Positions 41,033-50,716 of a stretch of DNA of 64,000 nt are shown here, piece after piece. The stretch lies in NCBI RefSeq assembly GCF_003837865.1, contig NZ_RQIS01000010.1, forward strand, positions 124,001 to 188,000, written 5' to 3'. The position numbers and the translations under genes were made by a program. The stretch comes from Paraburkholderia dinghuensis. Lineage in GTDB: Bacteria; Pseudomonadota; Gammaproteobacteria; Burkholderiales; Burkholderiaceae. Within the stretch, counting starts at the first letter, position 1; each line of letters starts with the position of its first letter. The notes beneath the pieces were generated by a model that was not told the origin of the DNA, made no database searches, and saw nothing but the letters and a program-made list of their open reading frames with translations.

Positions 41033-43042
41033 ATGTTCAACAAAATCCTGATCGCCAACCGGGGCGAAATTGCGTGCCGCGTGGCGGCGACCTGCCGCCG
41101 GCTCGGCGTGAAGAGCGTAGCCGTTTACTCGGACGCCGATGCAAACGCGAAGCACGTCGCGGCGTGTGACGAAGCCGTGCATATCGGCGAGGCCGCGGCG
41201 GCGCAGAGCTATTTGCGCATCGAACGCATCATCGCCGCTGCACGCGCCACCGGCGCGCAGGCGATTCATCCGGGTTACGGATTTCTTTCGGAAAACGAAG
41301 ATTTTGCGCGAGCCTGCGACGAAGCGGGCATCGTCTTCATCGGGCCGCCGGTCGGGGCGATTGCCGCGATGGGTTCGAAGGCGGCTGCCAAGGCGCTGAT
41401 GCATGCGGCGTCGGTGCCGCTCGTGCCGGGCTATCACGGCGACGAACAGGACCCGGCACTGCTCCAGCGCGAAGCCGACGCGATGGGCTATCCGGTGTTG
41501 CTCAAGGCGAGCGCGGGCGGCGGCGGAAAGGGCATGCGCGTCGTCGAGCGCAGCGAGGACTTCGCGGCGGCGCTGGCTTCGTGCAAGCGCGAGGCCGCGA
41601 GCAGCTTCGGTAACGATCGCGTGCTGATCGAAAAGTATCTGCTGCGTCCGCGTCACGTCGAAGTGCAGGTGTTTGCCGACACGCATGGCGGAGCAGTCTA
41701 TCTGTTCGACCGCGACTGCTCGGTGCAACGCCGCCACCAGAAGGTGCTGGAAGAAGCGCCCGCGCCGGGGCTCGACGCGAGCGTGCGGCGCGCGATGGGC
41801 GAAGCGGCCGTCGCGGCCGCGCGCGCGGTGCAGTACGTGGGCGCGGGTACGGTCGAGTTCATCATGACCGGCGCGCACTTCTACTTCATGGAAATGAACA
41901 CGCGTCTGCAGGTCGAACACCCGGTGACCGAAATGGTCACGGGCCTCGATCTCGTCGAGTGGCAATTGCGCGTGGCCTCGGGCGAGCCACTGCCGCTCGA
42001 ACAGTCGCAACTCGCCGTAGAGGGGCATGCTCTCGAAGCGCGTATTTATGCCGAAAGCCCGGCGCGTGGTTTCCTGCCTTCGACGGGTACGCTCAAGCAT
42101 CTGCGTATGCCGGAAGGCGTAGAGTTCGCGATCGGCGAGGCAGGGCGGCGCGCTGCGGTGCGCATCGATAGCGGCGTGCGCGAAGGTGACACGATCACGC
42201 CGTTCTACGACCCGATGATCGCGAAGCTGATCGTCCACGGCTCGTCGCGCGAAGACGCGCTCGCGCGCATGCAGCGCGCACTGGAAGCGTGCGAGGTGGT
42301 AGGGCCGCATACGAACGTTGAGTTCCTGCACCGGCTTGTGACCTGCGAGCCGTTCGCCGCCGCCGACCTCGATACGGGTTTGATCGAGCGTCATCACGAT
42401 GCGCTTTTCGCGCCGCATCGCAAGCCCGTCCGTGAAGCGCTCGCGCTGGCTTGTGCCGCGCTGCTCGTGCGCGAGCGCGCGTCGGCGGGTGACGCGTCGC
42501 CGTGGACCTCGCTCGCGCACTGGCGCCTGAACGGCGGATACACGCAATCGCTCGGCTGGCGCGAAGTCGAAAGCGACACCGCGTTTTCGGCGACGTTTGC
42601 GCAGGACGGTGGCGCGCAGACGCTCGCCTGTGCGGGCCGCGTCGATTCGTATACATGGTGGCGCGGACGGGGCGCGGACGAATACGGCGCGACCATCGGC
42701 GACACGCGTGTTACCGGGCGCGTGTTTGTCGACGGCGATGTGTTCCATGTGTTCTGCCTCGGTACTGCCATGTCGTTCGAATGGCAGAACCTGCTCGCTC
42801 ATGCCGCCGACGCGGAGCACGGCGAAGGGCGCCTCACGGCGCCGATGCCTGGCAAGGTCATCGCGGTGCTCGTGGAGCCGGGCGCAACGGTGGAAAAGGG
42901 TACGCCCCTCATCGTCATGGAGGCGATGAAGATGGAGCACACGATCGGTGCGCCGTTCGCAGGAAAGGTGACTGAGGTGCTGTATTCAGTGGGCGATCAG
43001 GTTGCCGATGGCGCGCAACTGCTGGTGCTCGAAGCCGATTGA
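41033..43042 (+). CDS. liuD: Methylcrotonyl-CoA carboxylase, biotin carboxylase/carrier (alpha) subunit
   Basis: 669 residues. Biotin carboxylase domain (1-450: LIANRGEIACRVAATCRRLG, ATP-grasp loop KASAGGGGKGMRVV, EMNTRLQVEHPVTE), a BT linker domain, and a C-terminal biotinyl domain with EAMKMEH, biotin on Lys633, 36 residues from the end. It carboxylates biotin with bicarbonate and ATP and delivers it to LiuB. Last gene of the operon, followed by a terminator; the HMG-CoA lyase that would complete leucine degradation is not adjacent. Confidence 0.93.
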   Translation: MFNKILIANRGEIACRVAATCRRLGVKSVAVYSDADANAKHVAACDEAVHIGEAAAAQSYLRIERIIAAARATGAQAIHPGYGFLSENEDFARACDEAGIVFIGPPVGAIAAMGSKAAAKALMHAASVPLVPGYHGDEQDPALLQREADAMGYPVLLKASAGGGGKGMRVVERSEDFAAALASCKREAASSFGNDRVLIEKYLLRPRHVEVQVFADTHGGAVYLFDRDCSVQRRHQKVLEEAPAPGLDASVRRAMGEAAVAAARAVQYVGAGTVEFIMTGAHFYFMEMNTRLQVEHPVTEMVTGLDLVEWQLRVASGEPLPLEQSQLAVEGHALEARIYAESPARGFLPSTGTLKHLRMPEGVEFAIGEAGRRAAVRIDSGVREGDTITPFYDPMIAKLIVHGSSREDALARMQRALEACEVVGPHTNVEFLHRLVTCEPFAAADLDTGLIERHHDALFAPHRKPVREALALACAALLVRERASAGDASPWTSLAHWRLNGGYTQSLGWREVESDTAFSATFAQDGGAQTLACAGRVDSYTWWRGRGADEYGATIGDTRVTGRVFVDGDVFHVFCLGTAMSFEWQNLLAHAADAEHGEGRLTAPMPGKVIAVLVEPGATVEKGTPLIVMEAMKMEHTIGAPFAGKVTEVLYSVGDQVADGAQLLVLEAD

Positions 43043-43069
43043 CGGGAATATTACGGTTGTACCCTGTTG

Positions 43070-43101
43070 GGCGTTTCGCGAAGGCGGAACGCCTTTTTTT
43101 T
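43070..43101 (+). terminator. Intrinsic terminator of the liu operon
   Basis: Stem GGCGTTTCGC (43070-43079) / GCGGAACGCC (43084-43093), one wobble pair, loop GAAG, followed by eight Ts (43094-43101). 27 bases after the liuD stop. Confidence 0.93.
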
Positions 43102-43270
43102 GTTCGTCGTGGATTGCCGGGGCGCGTGGCGGGGATGCAGAATGCGTTTGAACGGTCCCGCTGCCCGTGCAGTTTGCAGCGTACGGCACGGTGCGGTTCT
43201 ACCTGGTTGGGGCGAGCCGACGAGGCACGCCTCGTGAAATCGGTGTGAATTTGTTGGAGGAGTGAGCGCC

Positions 43271-43699
43271 ATGAATCAATTCGGAAACGTCGGAGTCCTG
43301 TTCATTGCGGGCTTTGGTCCTATCGTCCGAGACACGGTGGCGAGCCGCAAGCTCTATGGCGAGAACCTCGGAATTCCCTTCAAAGAAGAGACCGGTGGCT
43401 ACCTTCACACGGAGGCTCTGAAAGGCGCAAACAGCTTTGCGCTTTGGCCGCTCTCTCACGCAGCCCAGTCGTGCTTTGGCAACGACGCCTGGCCCGATGA
43501 TATTCCTGCTCCACAGGCCTGGCTTGAGTTTGATGTTGATAGCGTCGAGGAGGCTACCGCGGAGCTTGAGTCGCGAGGTTATCGAATGCTTGTCAACAAC
43601 AGGACAGAACCGTGGGGGCAGACGGTCAGCCGTTTTCTTTCACCGGAAGGATTGCTGGTTGGTATTACTTTCACTCCCTGGATGCGAACAAACAAATAA
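43271..43699 (+). CDS. VOC (glyoxalase/bleomycin-resistance fold) protein
   Basis: 142 residues. GGAGG lies ten bases before the ATG; a GTG nine bases upstream overlaps the site and is less likely. The VOC beta-alpha-beta-beta-beta module is suggested by VASRKLYGENLGIPFK, the strand containing WLEFDVDSVEEATAELESRGYRML and the final PWGQTVSRFLSPEGLLVGITFTPW, with Glu and other ligands for a metal less obvious than in glyoxalase I. It may be a metal-independent or resistance-type member. It stands alone; codon use is a little less G+C-biased than its neighbours. Confidence 0.75.
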   Translation: MNQFGNVGVLFIAGFGPIVRDTVASRKLYGENLGIPFKEETGGYLHTEALKGANSFALWPLSHAAQSCFGNDAWPDDIPAPQAWLEFDVDSVEEATAELESRGYRMLVNNRTEPWGQTVSRFLSPEGLLVGITFTPWMRTNK

Positions 43700-43837
43700 C
43701 GCGGCCATCACGGCAAGCGACACTTTATCTTTTGATTATCTATCGAAAGCTTATTTGGAAAACTTCGTTTGAGATCTCCGATCGGATGAATAGACTCTGT
43801 CCCCGCTACAAATTCCAAACATTATTCGGGGAAACGC

Positions 43838-45088
43838 ATGAGGCTACACGGGACCACTCGCGCACTCGTTGCTGTCGTCGCAGCAGCACCGGGGTTCGCA
43901 GGCGCTACGAACGGTTATTTTTCCAATGGCAATGGGGTTGCCTCACAAGGTATGGCCGGCGTGGGCATTGGCCTGCCCCAGGATGCGCTCGCTGCAGCTG
44001 CCAATCCCGCGGGCATTGCCTTTGTCGGCAATCGTGTCGATGGTGGCGTCAGTCTCTTTCTGCCAAAACGCGGTGCTGAAATCTCGGGCAACGGTTACGG
44101 CGCTGATGGCAACTACGACGGCAATAATCGCTCGATTTTCGCTCTGCCCGAATTCGGCGTTACGTACGAGTTCCTGCCGAACGCGTATGCGGGTCTTGCG
44201 CTGTACGCAAACGGCGGGCTCGATACCGGCTACGCCCATAATCCCTTTCAGGCGTTTGGTGCCACGGGATCGGCAGGCGTGGATCTCGAGCAACTGTTTC
44301 TCTCCCCGACGATTGCCTACAAACTGTTCGACCGGCATGCGTTCGGCATCGGCCTGAACATCGCGTATCAACGCTTCACGGCGAGCGGGTTGCAGCCGTT
44401 CACGGGCCAGTCGGTCGCACCCGGCAACGTGACCGATCAGGGTGCAGACTCGTCGGTCGGGGTTGGCGTGCATCTCGGCTATACCGGTCAGATTACGCCG
44501 GCACTGACCGTTGGCGTGACGTGGGCGTCCAAAATCCACGGTCGTTTTGACAAATACAAAGGCCTCTTCGCGGATGGCGGCTCATTCGACATTCCGGAGA
44601 ATTACGGCCTCGGGCTCTCCTGGAAGGTCACACCCGCATGGACGGTGGCCGCCGACTTTCAGCGCATTCTGTACGGCAACGTGAATTCGATTGCGAATCC
44701 CCTCGCCAACCTGTTGGCAGGCAACGCGTTGGGATCGTCCGGCGGCCCTGGTTTCGGCTGGCGCAATACGAACGTGATCAAGATCGGCACCAGCTATGAA
44801 GTGACGAGCCGCCTGACACTCCGCGCGGGCTACAGTCATTCGAGCCAGCCGGTGGCCAGTACGGAAACGTTCCTGAACATCCTCGCACCGGGTGTCGTGC
44901 AGAATCAGGCGACGCTCGGTGCCTCGTGGAAGAGCGATGCGAAGACTTCGTTCGGCTTCTTCTATGGGCACGCGTTCAAGAAGACGGTAAACGGCGACAA
45001 CTCGATCCCCGCAGCCTTCGGTGGCGGCAACGCGAATGTGCATCTTTCCGAAGACGTGGTGGGCGTCTCGCTCGGCAGGCAATTCTGA
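43838..45088 (+). CDS. FadL/OmpP1/TodX outer-membrane transporter
   Basis: 416 residues. A signal peptide ends near GFAGATNGYF. The mature N-terminus has the FadL hatch pattern (YFSNGNGVASQGMAGVGIGLPQDALAAAANPAGIAF), including the NPA motif. Amphipathic beta-strands continue to the C-terminal Phe (SLGRQF), as required for barrel assembly. It transports hydrophobic compounds such as long-chain fatty acids or aromatics through the outer membrane by lateral diffusion. No catabolic genes directly adjoin, so the substrate is open. Confidence 0.88.
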   Translation: MRLHGTTRALVAVVAAAPGFAGATNGYFSNGNGVASQGMAGVGIGLPQDALAAAANPAGIAFVGNRVDGGVSLFLPKRGAEISGNGYGADGNYDGNNRSIFALPEFGVTYEFLPNAYAGLALYANGGLDTGYAHNPFQAFGATGSAGVDLEQLFLSPTIAYKLFDRHAFGIGLNIAYQRFTASGLQPFTGQSVAPGNVTDQGADSSVGVGVHLGYTGQITPALTVGVTWASKIHGRFDKYKGLFADGGSFDIPENYGLGLSWKVTPAWTVAADFQRILYGNVNSIANPLANLLAGNALGSSGGPGFGWRNTNVIKIGTSYEVTSRLTLRAGYSHSSQPVASTETFLNILAPGVVQNQATLGASWKSDAKTSFGFFYGHAFKKTVNGDNSIPAAFGGGNANVHLSEDVVGVSLGRQF

Positions 45089-45194
45089 AACCGGTTGAAT
45101 CCGCAGGTCAAAACGGCCACTGGACGTGTATGAGTCAACGGACTGCTCCGGGCCTTCAAGCGCGGTTCATCTCCCGCAACGCGAGGGATGAACA

Positions 45195-45959
45195 TCACCT
45201 CACGCGAGCAACACCACACGCGTGATCGAGCAACCCTTCGGCGGTACCCGTACCACCTTCAACATCACGTCCGCTGTTGACGATGAGCCAGCCGTAGCGG
45301 TCGGCATCGGGTCCGGCACCGGTCACGAGGATCGTTTGCGCGCCCATCGTTTGCTCGGGGACGAGATCGCGCGCCACCACCCGGAACGGATTGTCGCGCT
45401 CCTGCAGGCTCGTGACGCGCGTCACACGATAGCGCTTGCCGTCGAGAGTAATCCAGCTCCACACGCCGGGCGGGTCGGCGCGATGCGCAGCGAGGGCATC
45501 GGTGATATCGGTTCGCATGCAATCCACGTGGATGTGCAGCTGATTCTGCGAGCGCTGTGTCGAAGAGTTGATTTCGAGGCCGAGCTGGTTCGCGGCGAGT
45601 TGCATGTCGATCCTCGCATTGACGTGGCGCCCGGCATTCCATGCGCCGACCCAGTATTCCGGCGAACCCGCGTAAAGAATTTGGGGACTTTCGATGCCCG
45701 GTACGCGGTCGGTCGGAATCAGCAGATATTGCGCCCGGCCTGAGATGTCCTTGAGCACTGCAAAGCGATTCTGCAAATCGACGGTCGTGCAAGGCGCGGG
45801 TTTGCCGGTGTCGCGTGCGTTCGGTACGCATTGGCCGCCCACGATTTTCCAGAGTGCGTCAGAGTCGACCGTCGACAGGCGGGCGCAGCCGCCGACGGCG
45901 AATAGCGCGGCGGTACTGGCTGCGAGAAAGACATTCCGTATCAGCTTGGTGTATTGCAT
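45195..45959 (-). CDS. cdh: CDP-diacylglycerol pyrophosphatase
   Basis: 254 residues. N-terminal signal with lipobox-like GGC (FAVGGCARL) at about residue 25. SQNQLHIHVDC contains the HIT-like His-x-His motif that is the hallmark of Cdh; LLIPTDRVPGIESPQIL and the final SGRDVEGGTGTAEGLLDHAC also fit. It cleaves CDP-diacylglycerol to CMP and phosphatidate in the envelope. The protein is the family's normal length. No operon partner; it is followed by 100 bases before the FadL gene on the other strand. Confidence 0.85.
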   Translation of the reverse strand: MQYTKLIRNVFLAASTAALFAVGGCARLSTVDSDALWKIVGGQCVPNARDTGKPAPCTTVDLQNRFAVLKDISGRAQYLLIPTDRVPGIESPQILYAGSPEYWVGAWNAGRHVNARIDMQLAANQLGLEINSSTQRSQNQLHIHVDCMRTDITDALAAHRADPPGVWSWITLDGKRYRVTRVTSLQERDNPFRVVARDLVPEQTMGAQTILVTGAGPDADRYGWLIVNSGRDVEGGTGTAEGLLDHACGVARVR

Positions 45960-46216
45960 CGGCGCGGCGCGATCGTGACAGGGGAACGGACCACGCCGCT
46001 GTTGCTACGTCGCGTTGGCGGGTGGCCGGATGTTGCGGCGAGTGTAGCCGAAAGCGTGTGTCACGCGTGTGAGTACGGGTCGGCGCCGGGCCGCAAGGCA
46101 TCGGGTTCCGTAATCACCAGCGAGTGCGGATGAGTCCCGGCAAGCGAAGGCATTCGCGCTCGCGCGACCGCTGTGTACCAACGGAACGTTGTGGACCGAC
46201 GACAAACGCGCGCCGC

Positions 46217-46519
46217 TTACTTGCGCGGCGGATAAAACGTGAGCGGACGCTCGCTTTTTTTCCCTTCGGCGGCGGGCGTCGGGCCACATGAGCCGCATGT
46301 CCCGCACCCGTCGGCGCAATTACCTGTCGCGCCGCGCGGTTGCAGCGCGCGGCCGACGCGCTGTGCGAATGGGCCGCGTCCTGGCTTGAGCAGGGTGGCG
46401 GCGAGGGCGGCCTGCCGCTGCGCTGCCAGCGTTGGGGCGAGCTTGCGCAGCGTATAGAGCAGGCTCGCGGCCACGAGTGCCGCGATCACCGCATATTGGG
46501 CGATGAGTCCGGCGCTCAT
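46217..46519 (-). CDS. FeoB-associated Cys-rich membrane protein
   Basis: 100 residues, ATG overlapping the feoB stop (ATGA), so translation is coupled. One N-terminal membrane helix (LIAQYAVIAALVAASLLYTL), a basic linker, and a Cys cluster CADGCGTCGSCGP near residue 75 that could bind iron or an Fe-S species. It occupies the position of FeoC or the small Cys-rich Feo partners. It probably aids FeoB assembly or iron delivery; the role is inferred from context. Confidence 0.75.
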   Translation of the reverse strand: MSAGLIAQYAVIAALVAASLLYTLRKLAPTLAAQRQAALAATLLKPGRGPFAQRVGRALQPRGATGNCADGCGTCGSCGPTPAAEGKKSERPLTFYPPRK

Positions 46520-48360
46520 GCGAAGCGACTCGCGATCTGGTAGGTGATAAACGACGCGACGTACGCCACCGCGAACATGTAGCTGAACGAGATCACCACC
46601 GCGCGCCACGAGCGCGTTTCGCGGCGGATCACGGCGAGCGTCGACATGCACTGCGGCGCGAACGCGAACCACACCATCAGCGAGAGCGCGCTCGCGAGCG
46701 AGAAATTCTGCGCGAGCGTGTGGCCGAGTCCGGCGATATCGGAGTCGCCGGTCGCCACCGAATAGACCGTGGCGAGCGCGGCCACAGCGGTTTCGCGCGC
46801 GGCGAACGCCGGAATCAGCGACAGGCTGATCTGCCAGTTGAAGCCGAGCGGCGCGAACGGATACTGCAGCACGCGGCCGAGATAGCCCGCGAAGGAATAG
46901 TCGATGGCGGGACCGGTCGCGCCTGCGGGCGGCGAGGGGAACGTCGAGATGAACCACATCAGCACGGTCAGCGCGAGGATGATGCCGGTGAGGCGCTTCA
47001 GGAAGATCATGCCGCGCTCCCACAGGCCGATCGCGACGTCACGCGCGCGCGGCATGCGATAGGACGGCAGTTCCATCAGCAGCGCGTGCTCGCGATGGTC
47101 GCGGCGAAGATGCTTCATCACCCAGCCCACCACCATCGCGCCCACGATGCCCGCGACATAGAGCGCGAACAGCACGAGCCCCTGCAGGTTGAACACGTCG
47201 AAGACCATGCGCTGAGGAATGAACGCACCGATGAGGAGCGCGTAGACGGGCAGCCGCGCGGAGCAGGTCATGAGCGGCGCGACGAGGATCGTGGCGAGAC
47301 GGTCGCGCGGATCGGTGATGCTGCGCGTGCCCATGATGCCGGGAATCGCGCACGCGAAGCTCGAGAGCAGCGGAATGAACGAGCGTCCGGTGAGCCCGAC
47401 CGACACCATGATGCGGTCGAGCAGAAACGCCGCGCGCGGCAGATAGCCCGATTCCTCCAGGACGAGGATGAAGAAGAACAGTACGAGAATTTCAGGCAGA
47501 AAGCCGAGCACCGTGCCGACGCCGCTAAGGATCCCGTCGGTGAGGAGGCTGCGCAGCGGCCCCTCGGGCAGCAGCGTGCCGGTGGTGGCGCCGAGCCAGG
47601 TAAAGCCGTCGCCGATCGCATCCGTGAGCGGTTTGCCGAGCGAATACACCGCCTGGAACACGAGGAACATCACGAGTGCGAGGATCAGCGGACCGAAGAC
47701 CGGGTGCAGCGTCCAGCGGTCGATGGCGTCGTCGCGCGCGTCGGTGGCGCGCGGTATCGTCACCGCCGCGGCGAGGATGCTTCGCACGGTGGCATGCAGG
47801 TCTGCGGTGTCTTCGGGACGGGCGCCGGTGTTCGCGGTCTGCTCGTTGGTCTGCTGGTCGAGCAGATCGATCAAGGCGTGGGCGCCGCCGCGCCGCACGG
47901 CCACGGTTTCGACGACGGGCATGCCGAGCTGGCGCGAGAGTTCCGCCACGTCCACGGTGATGCCGCGGCGCTTCGCGGCGTCCATCATGTTCAGCGCGAG
48001 GACCGCCGGGCGCCCGAGCCGCTTCACTTCGAGCACGAAGCGCAGGTGCAGGCGCAGGTTCGTCGCGTCGGCGACGCAGACCACGAGGTCGGGCACCGCT
48101 TCGCCGGGATAGCGGCCGAGCAGGACGTCACGCGTGACGCGCTCATCGGGGCTCGTCGAATCGAAGCTGTACGCGCCGGGCAGATCGAGCAGCTGGACCT
48201 TGCGGCCCGAGGGCGTCACGAAGCGGCCTTCCTTGCGCTCGACGGTGACGCCCGCGTAGTTGGCCACCTTCTGGCGCGCGCCGGTGAGCAGGTTGAAAAG
48301 CGCGGTCTTGCCGCAATTGGGATTGCCGACGAGGGCGATACGCAGTGGTGCCTGATTCAC
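46516..48360 (-). CDS. feoB: Ferrous iron transporter FeoB
   Basis: 614 residues. N-terminal G-domain with P-loop GNPNCGKT, DLPG (G3) and NMMD (G4), a helical spacer, then a membrane domain with two Gate motifs (SFACAIPGIMGTR region and SLIPAFAARETAVAAL). It moves Fe2+ into the cytoplasm. Start chosen at the GTG that overlaps the feoA stop (GTGA); a TTG nine bases upstream is possible. Shorter than E. coli FeoB (773), but normal for Burkholderiaceae. Gene order feoA-feoB-Cys-rich protein forms one coupled operon. Confidence 0.93.
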   Translation of the reverse strand: MNQAPLRIALVGNPNCGKTALFNLLTGARQKVANYAGVTVERKEGRFVTPSGRKVQLLDLPGAYSFDSTSPDERVTRDVLLGRYPGEAVPDLVVCVADATNLRLHLRFVLEVKRLGRPAVLALNMMDAAKRRGITVDVAELSRQLGMPVVETVAVRRGGAHALIDLLDQQTNEQTANTGARPEDTADLHATVRSILAAAVTIPRATDARDDAIDRWTLHPVFGPLILALVMFLVFQAVYSLGKPLTDAIGDGFTWLGATTGTLLPEGPLRSLLTDGILSGVGTVLGFLPEILVLFFFILVLEESGYLPRAAFLLDRIMVSVGLTGRSFIPLLSSFACAIPGIMGTRSITDPRDRLATILVAPLMTCSARLPVYALLIGAFIPQRMVFDVFNLQGLVLFALYVAGIVGAMVVGWVMKHLRRDHREHALLMELPSYRMPRARDVAIGLWERGMIFLKRLTGIILALTVLMWFISTFPSPPAGATGPAIDYSFAGYLGRVLQYPFAPLGFNWQISLSLIPAFAARETAVAALATVYSVATGDSDIAGLGHTLAQNFSLASALSLMVWFAFAPQCMSTLAVIRRETRSWRAVVISFSYMFAVAYVASFITYQIASRFA

Positions 48361-48602
48361 GACGCGCAAGCCTCCGCGACGCTCACGCGCAGGGCTTCGG
48401 CGCGGCGCAGCGCGAAGCGCGTCGAGCCGATCTGGACGAGCAGCGGGTCGGCGCTCCAGGGCGCATGGGCGACGACGCGCACCGGCTCGCCCGGCACGAA
48501 GCCGAGATCGCGCAGACGCTTTGCGATGGGGTCGTGCTCATGGGCGTCGTCGACGCGCTCGACGTAGGCGGTGGTACCTCTGGAGAGGTCGGTCAGACGC
48601 AT
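48357..48602 (-). CDS. feoA: FeoA, SH3-like Feo accessory protein
   Basis: 81 residues from MRLTDLSRG; an ATG six codons upstream is possible but not the usual start. FeoA pattern: LRDLGFVPGEPVRVVAHAPWSADPLLVQIGSTRFALRRAEALRV, an SH3-like barrel that interacts with the FeoB G-domain. First gene of the operon, with GTGA overlap into feoB. No Fur box was identified with confidence in the upstream region. Confidence 0.92.
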   Translation of the reverse strand: MRLTDLSRGTTAYVERVDDAHEHDPIAKRLRDLGFVPGEPVRVVAHAPWSADPLLVQIGSTRFALRRAEALRVSVAEACAS

Positions 48603-48862
48603 GGCAGGGAGGGAGATCAAATGCGAATGGATCTCATTGTACGCCCCCGCCCAAACGATGCGTTGGCAACGACCGAGTCAATATGTCGCAATGATCTGAG
48701 ATAAGAACGGCTGAATGGGCTGAATGCGCCAAGTGGCGGGATCTCGCGGGTGGGACCGCCACGCGGCGGGCGGCGCGGCAGGCGGCGCAATGCCGCACGC
48801 CGTGCCGTCAGGCGAGCGGATCGGCCACCGCCCGTTGCGGTCGATTCAAGCGGCGCCGCGCT

Positions 48863-50317
48863 TCAGATCGCGGGCGCGGGCAGGGTACCGAGAATTTCCT
48901 CGAACGCGAGTCCGATCGCGAGCAGACGCCGGTCGCTGCCGAGCGGCCCATCGAGTTCGAGCCCGACCGGCAGTCGCCCGTCCACCAGCCCGGCCGGCAG
49001 CGAAAGGCCTGGAATGCCGGCGTTGCTGGACGGATCGGTATTGCGCAGGAAGGCGCTCATTTCGTCGATGGGCGGAGCCCCGTCGATCGAGACGCGCGAG
49101 GAGCCGTTCATGTCGTCGATGGGCACGGCGACGAGACGCGTCGTCGGGAATAGCAGCGCGTCGACTCCGCACCCCGCGAACGTATGCGCGTAGAGCTGCT
49201 GCAGACGCGGTCGCCATACGGTAATCGCCGTCTGGTAATCGCCGCCGAGTTCGTTGGCGAGCACGGCGTCATAGGTTGCGTGCACGTCCGGGCTCGCAAT
49301 GCGCGCCACGATCTCGGCGACGCTTTGCACCGGCGCCTTGTTCGCGACGAGCCACGCGTGCAGGTCCTCGAGCGGCTCGTGCAGCGCGATCGCCGTGCTC
49401 ACGCGCGCGTTGATCGCGAACAATTCGCTCATTTCGACCGGTACGAGCGTGACGCCCGCCGCCTCCAGCTTGACCAGCGCTTCGCGCGCCACGCCTTCCA
49501 GCGCCGCTTCGAGCCCTTGCCAGAACGGCTCGGGCAAGCCAATGCGCAGGTTTGCGATCGACGCCTGCGCGAGCGGGCCGTGACCGGTGATGAGGCCGTC
49601 GAGCAGTGTTACGTCGGCGACAGTGCGAGCCATCGGCCCGACCGTGTCGCGCGTGTGGCTAATGGGCACGACGGCTTGCGGGTCGTGATAGCGGCGCTGC
49701 GTCCCACCGTCACCGACGGATGGCCGCAGGCCGACGATGCCGCACAGCGCGGCTGGAATGCGCGTCGAGCCGCCCGTGTCGGTACCGAGTCCCGCCGGCG
49801 CCATGCGGGCGGCTATCGCGGCGGCTGTCCCGCCCGACGATCCGCCGGGAATCAGTCCGGGATCGTAGGGATTGCGCACGGACCCCGCACCGGGGCTCAG
49901 ATTCGTGCTCGTGATGCCGAACGCCAGTTCGTGCATGTTGGTCTTGCCGAGCAGGATGGCGCCCGCATCGATGAGCCGCTGCACCGAAGGCGCATGCCGG
50001 GCGGGTGTGAACCCTTCGAGCGCGGGTGTCGCCGCCGACGTCTGCAGGCCGCGTGTGTTGATGTTGTCCTTCACGACGATGGGCAGCCCCGCGAGCGGCT
50101 GGCGGGCGCGTTCGTTTTCGCCGAGCGCGTCGATGCGGTGCGCGGCCGCGAGTGCGCCTTCGACGTCGAGCACGGTGAACGCGTTCAGGTTCGAGAGCGC
50201 CTCCGCACGCGCGAGCAGCGTCGCGACATATTCGGCGGCCTTCAACTGGCCGGACTGGATCGCCTTGACGGCTTGCGTCGAGGTAAGGGCAAGCTGCTTG
50301 TCGACAGTCCACGTCAT
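48863..50317 (-). CDS. Amidase signature hydrolase (indoleacetamide hydrolase-like)
   Basis: 484 residues. Amidase signature triad: Lys in LPIVVKDNINT, cis-Ser in GGSSGGTAAAIAARMAPAGLGTDTGGSTR and the nucleophilic Ser in the DTGGSTRIPAA stretch. The sequence order, including the GITSTNLSPGAGSVRNPYD region, resembles indoleacetamide/mandelamide hydrolases rather than GatA. It would hydrolyse an aryl-acetamide to acid and ammonia. No monooxygenase (IaaM) is next to it, so the auxin-pathway role is uncertain. The upstream gap 50318-50716 has no gene that I can support. Confidence 0.85.
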   Translation of the reverse strand: MTWTVDKQLALTSTQAVKAIQSGQLKAAEYVATLLARAEALSNLNAFTVLDVEGALAAAHRIDALGENERARQPLAGLPIVVKDNINTRGLQTSAATPALEGFTPARHAPSVQRLIDAGAILLGKTNMHELAFGITSTNLSPGAGSVRNPYDPGLIPGGSSGGTAAAIAARMAPAGLGTDTGGSTRIPAALCGIVGLRPSVGDGGTQRRYHDPQAVVPISHTRDTVGPMARTVADVTLLDGLITGHGPLAQASIANLRIGLPEPFWQGLEAALEGVAREALVKLEAAGVTLVPVEMSELFAINARVSTAIALHEPLEDLHAWLVANKAPVQSVAEIVARIASPDVHATYDAVLANELGGDYQTAITVWRPRLQQLYAHTFAGCGVDALLFPTTRLVAVPIDDMNGSSRVSIDGAPPIDEMSAFLRNTDPSSNAGIPGLSLPAGLVDGRLPVGLELDGPLGSDRRLLAIGLAFEEILGTLPAPAI

Positions 50318-50716
50318 GGACTCGTTCTCCTTATGCGGCGGGCTCGGACGCGTTTGGCGGCGATGGCGCCATCAAGCGCGACACCAAAAAGCTCGACCGC
50401 GGGCATGACTGCCGGACGCGGGAATCGCGGATCATAGCCAGGCTCGTCCCGCGGTTCGCGATGGGGAAGCTGGCATCGTGCGTGATGCCGTCAGCGTCAA
50501 TGCTGCTCGCGATGGCGAGGCGCCTCCATGCCAGGAGAAACCCTGTCGCGCTTGCGCGCGGCGAATGCCACAGCGGACACGCTCCAGACATCGGCTTGCG
50601 ATAGCACGCCAGGCCGCTCACGAAGTGCCGGATGTATCGGCGTTTCTGGCGTGGCGCACAGTTGTGTCCGGTGATGTGGTTCGTATTCTGTCACAACCGT
50701 AAGGAAGCCTGTTCCT

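Noticed and set aside
40784..42940. 718-codon minus-strand frame
   Set aside because: Antisense of liuD.
46720..48567. 615-codon plus-strand frame
   Set aside because: Antisense of feoB; Arg/Glu/His-rich composition without any motif.
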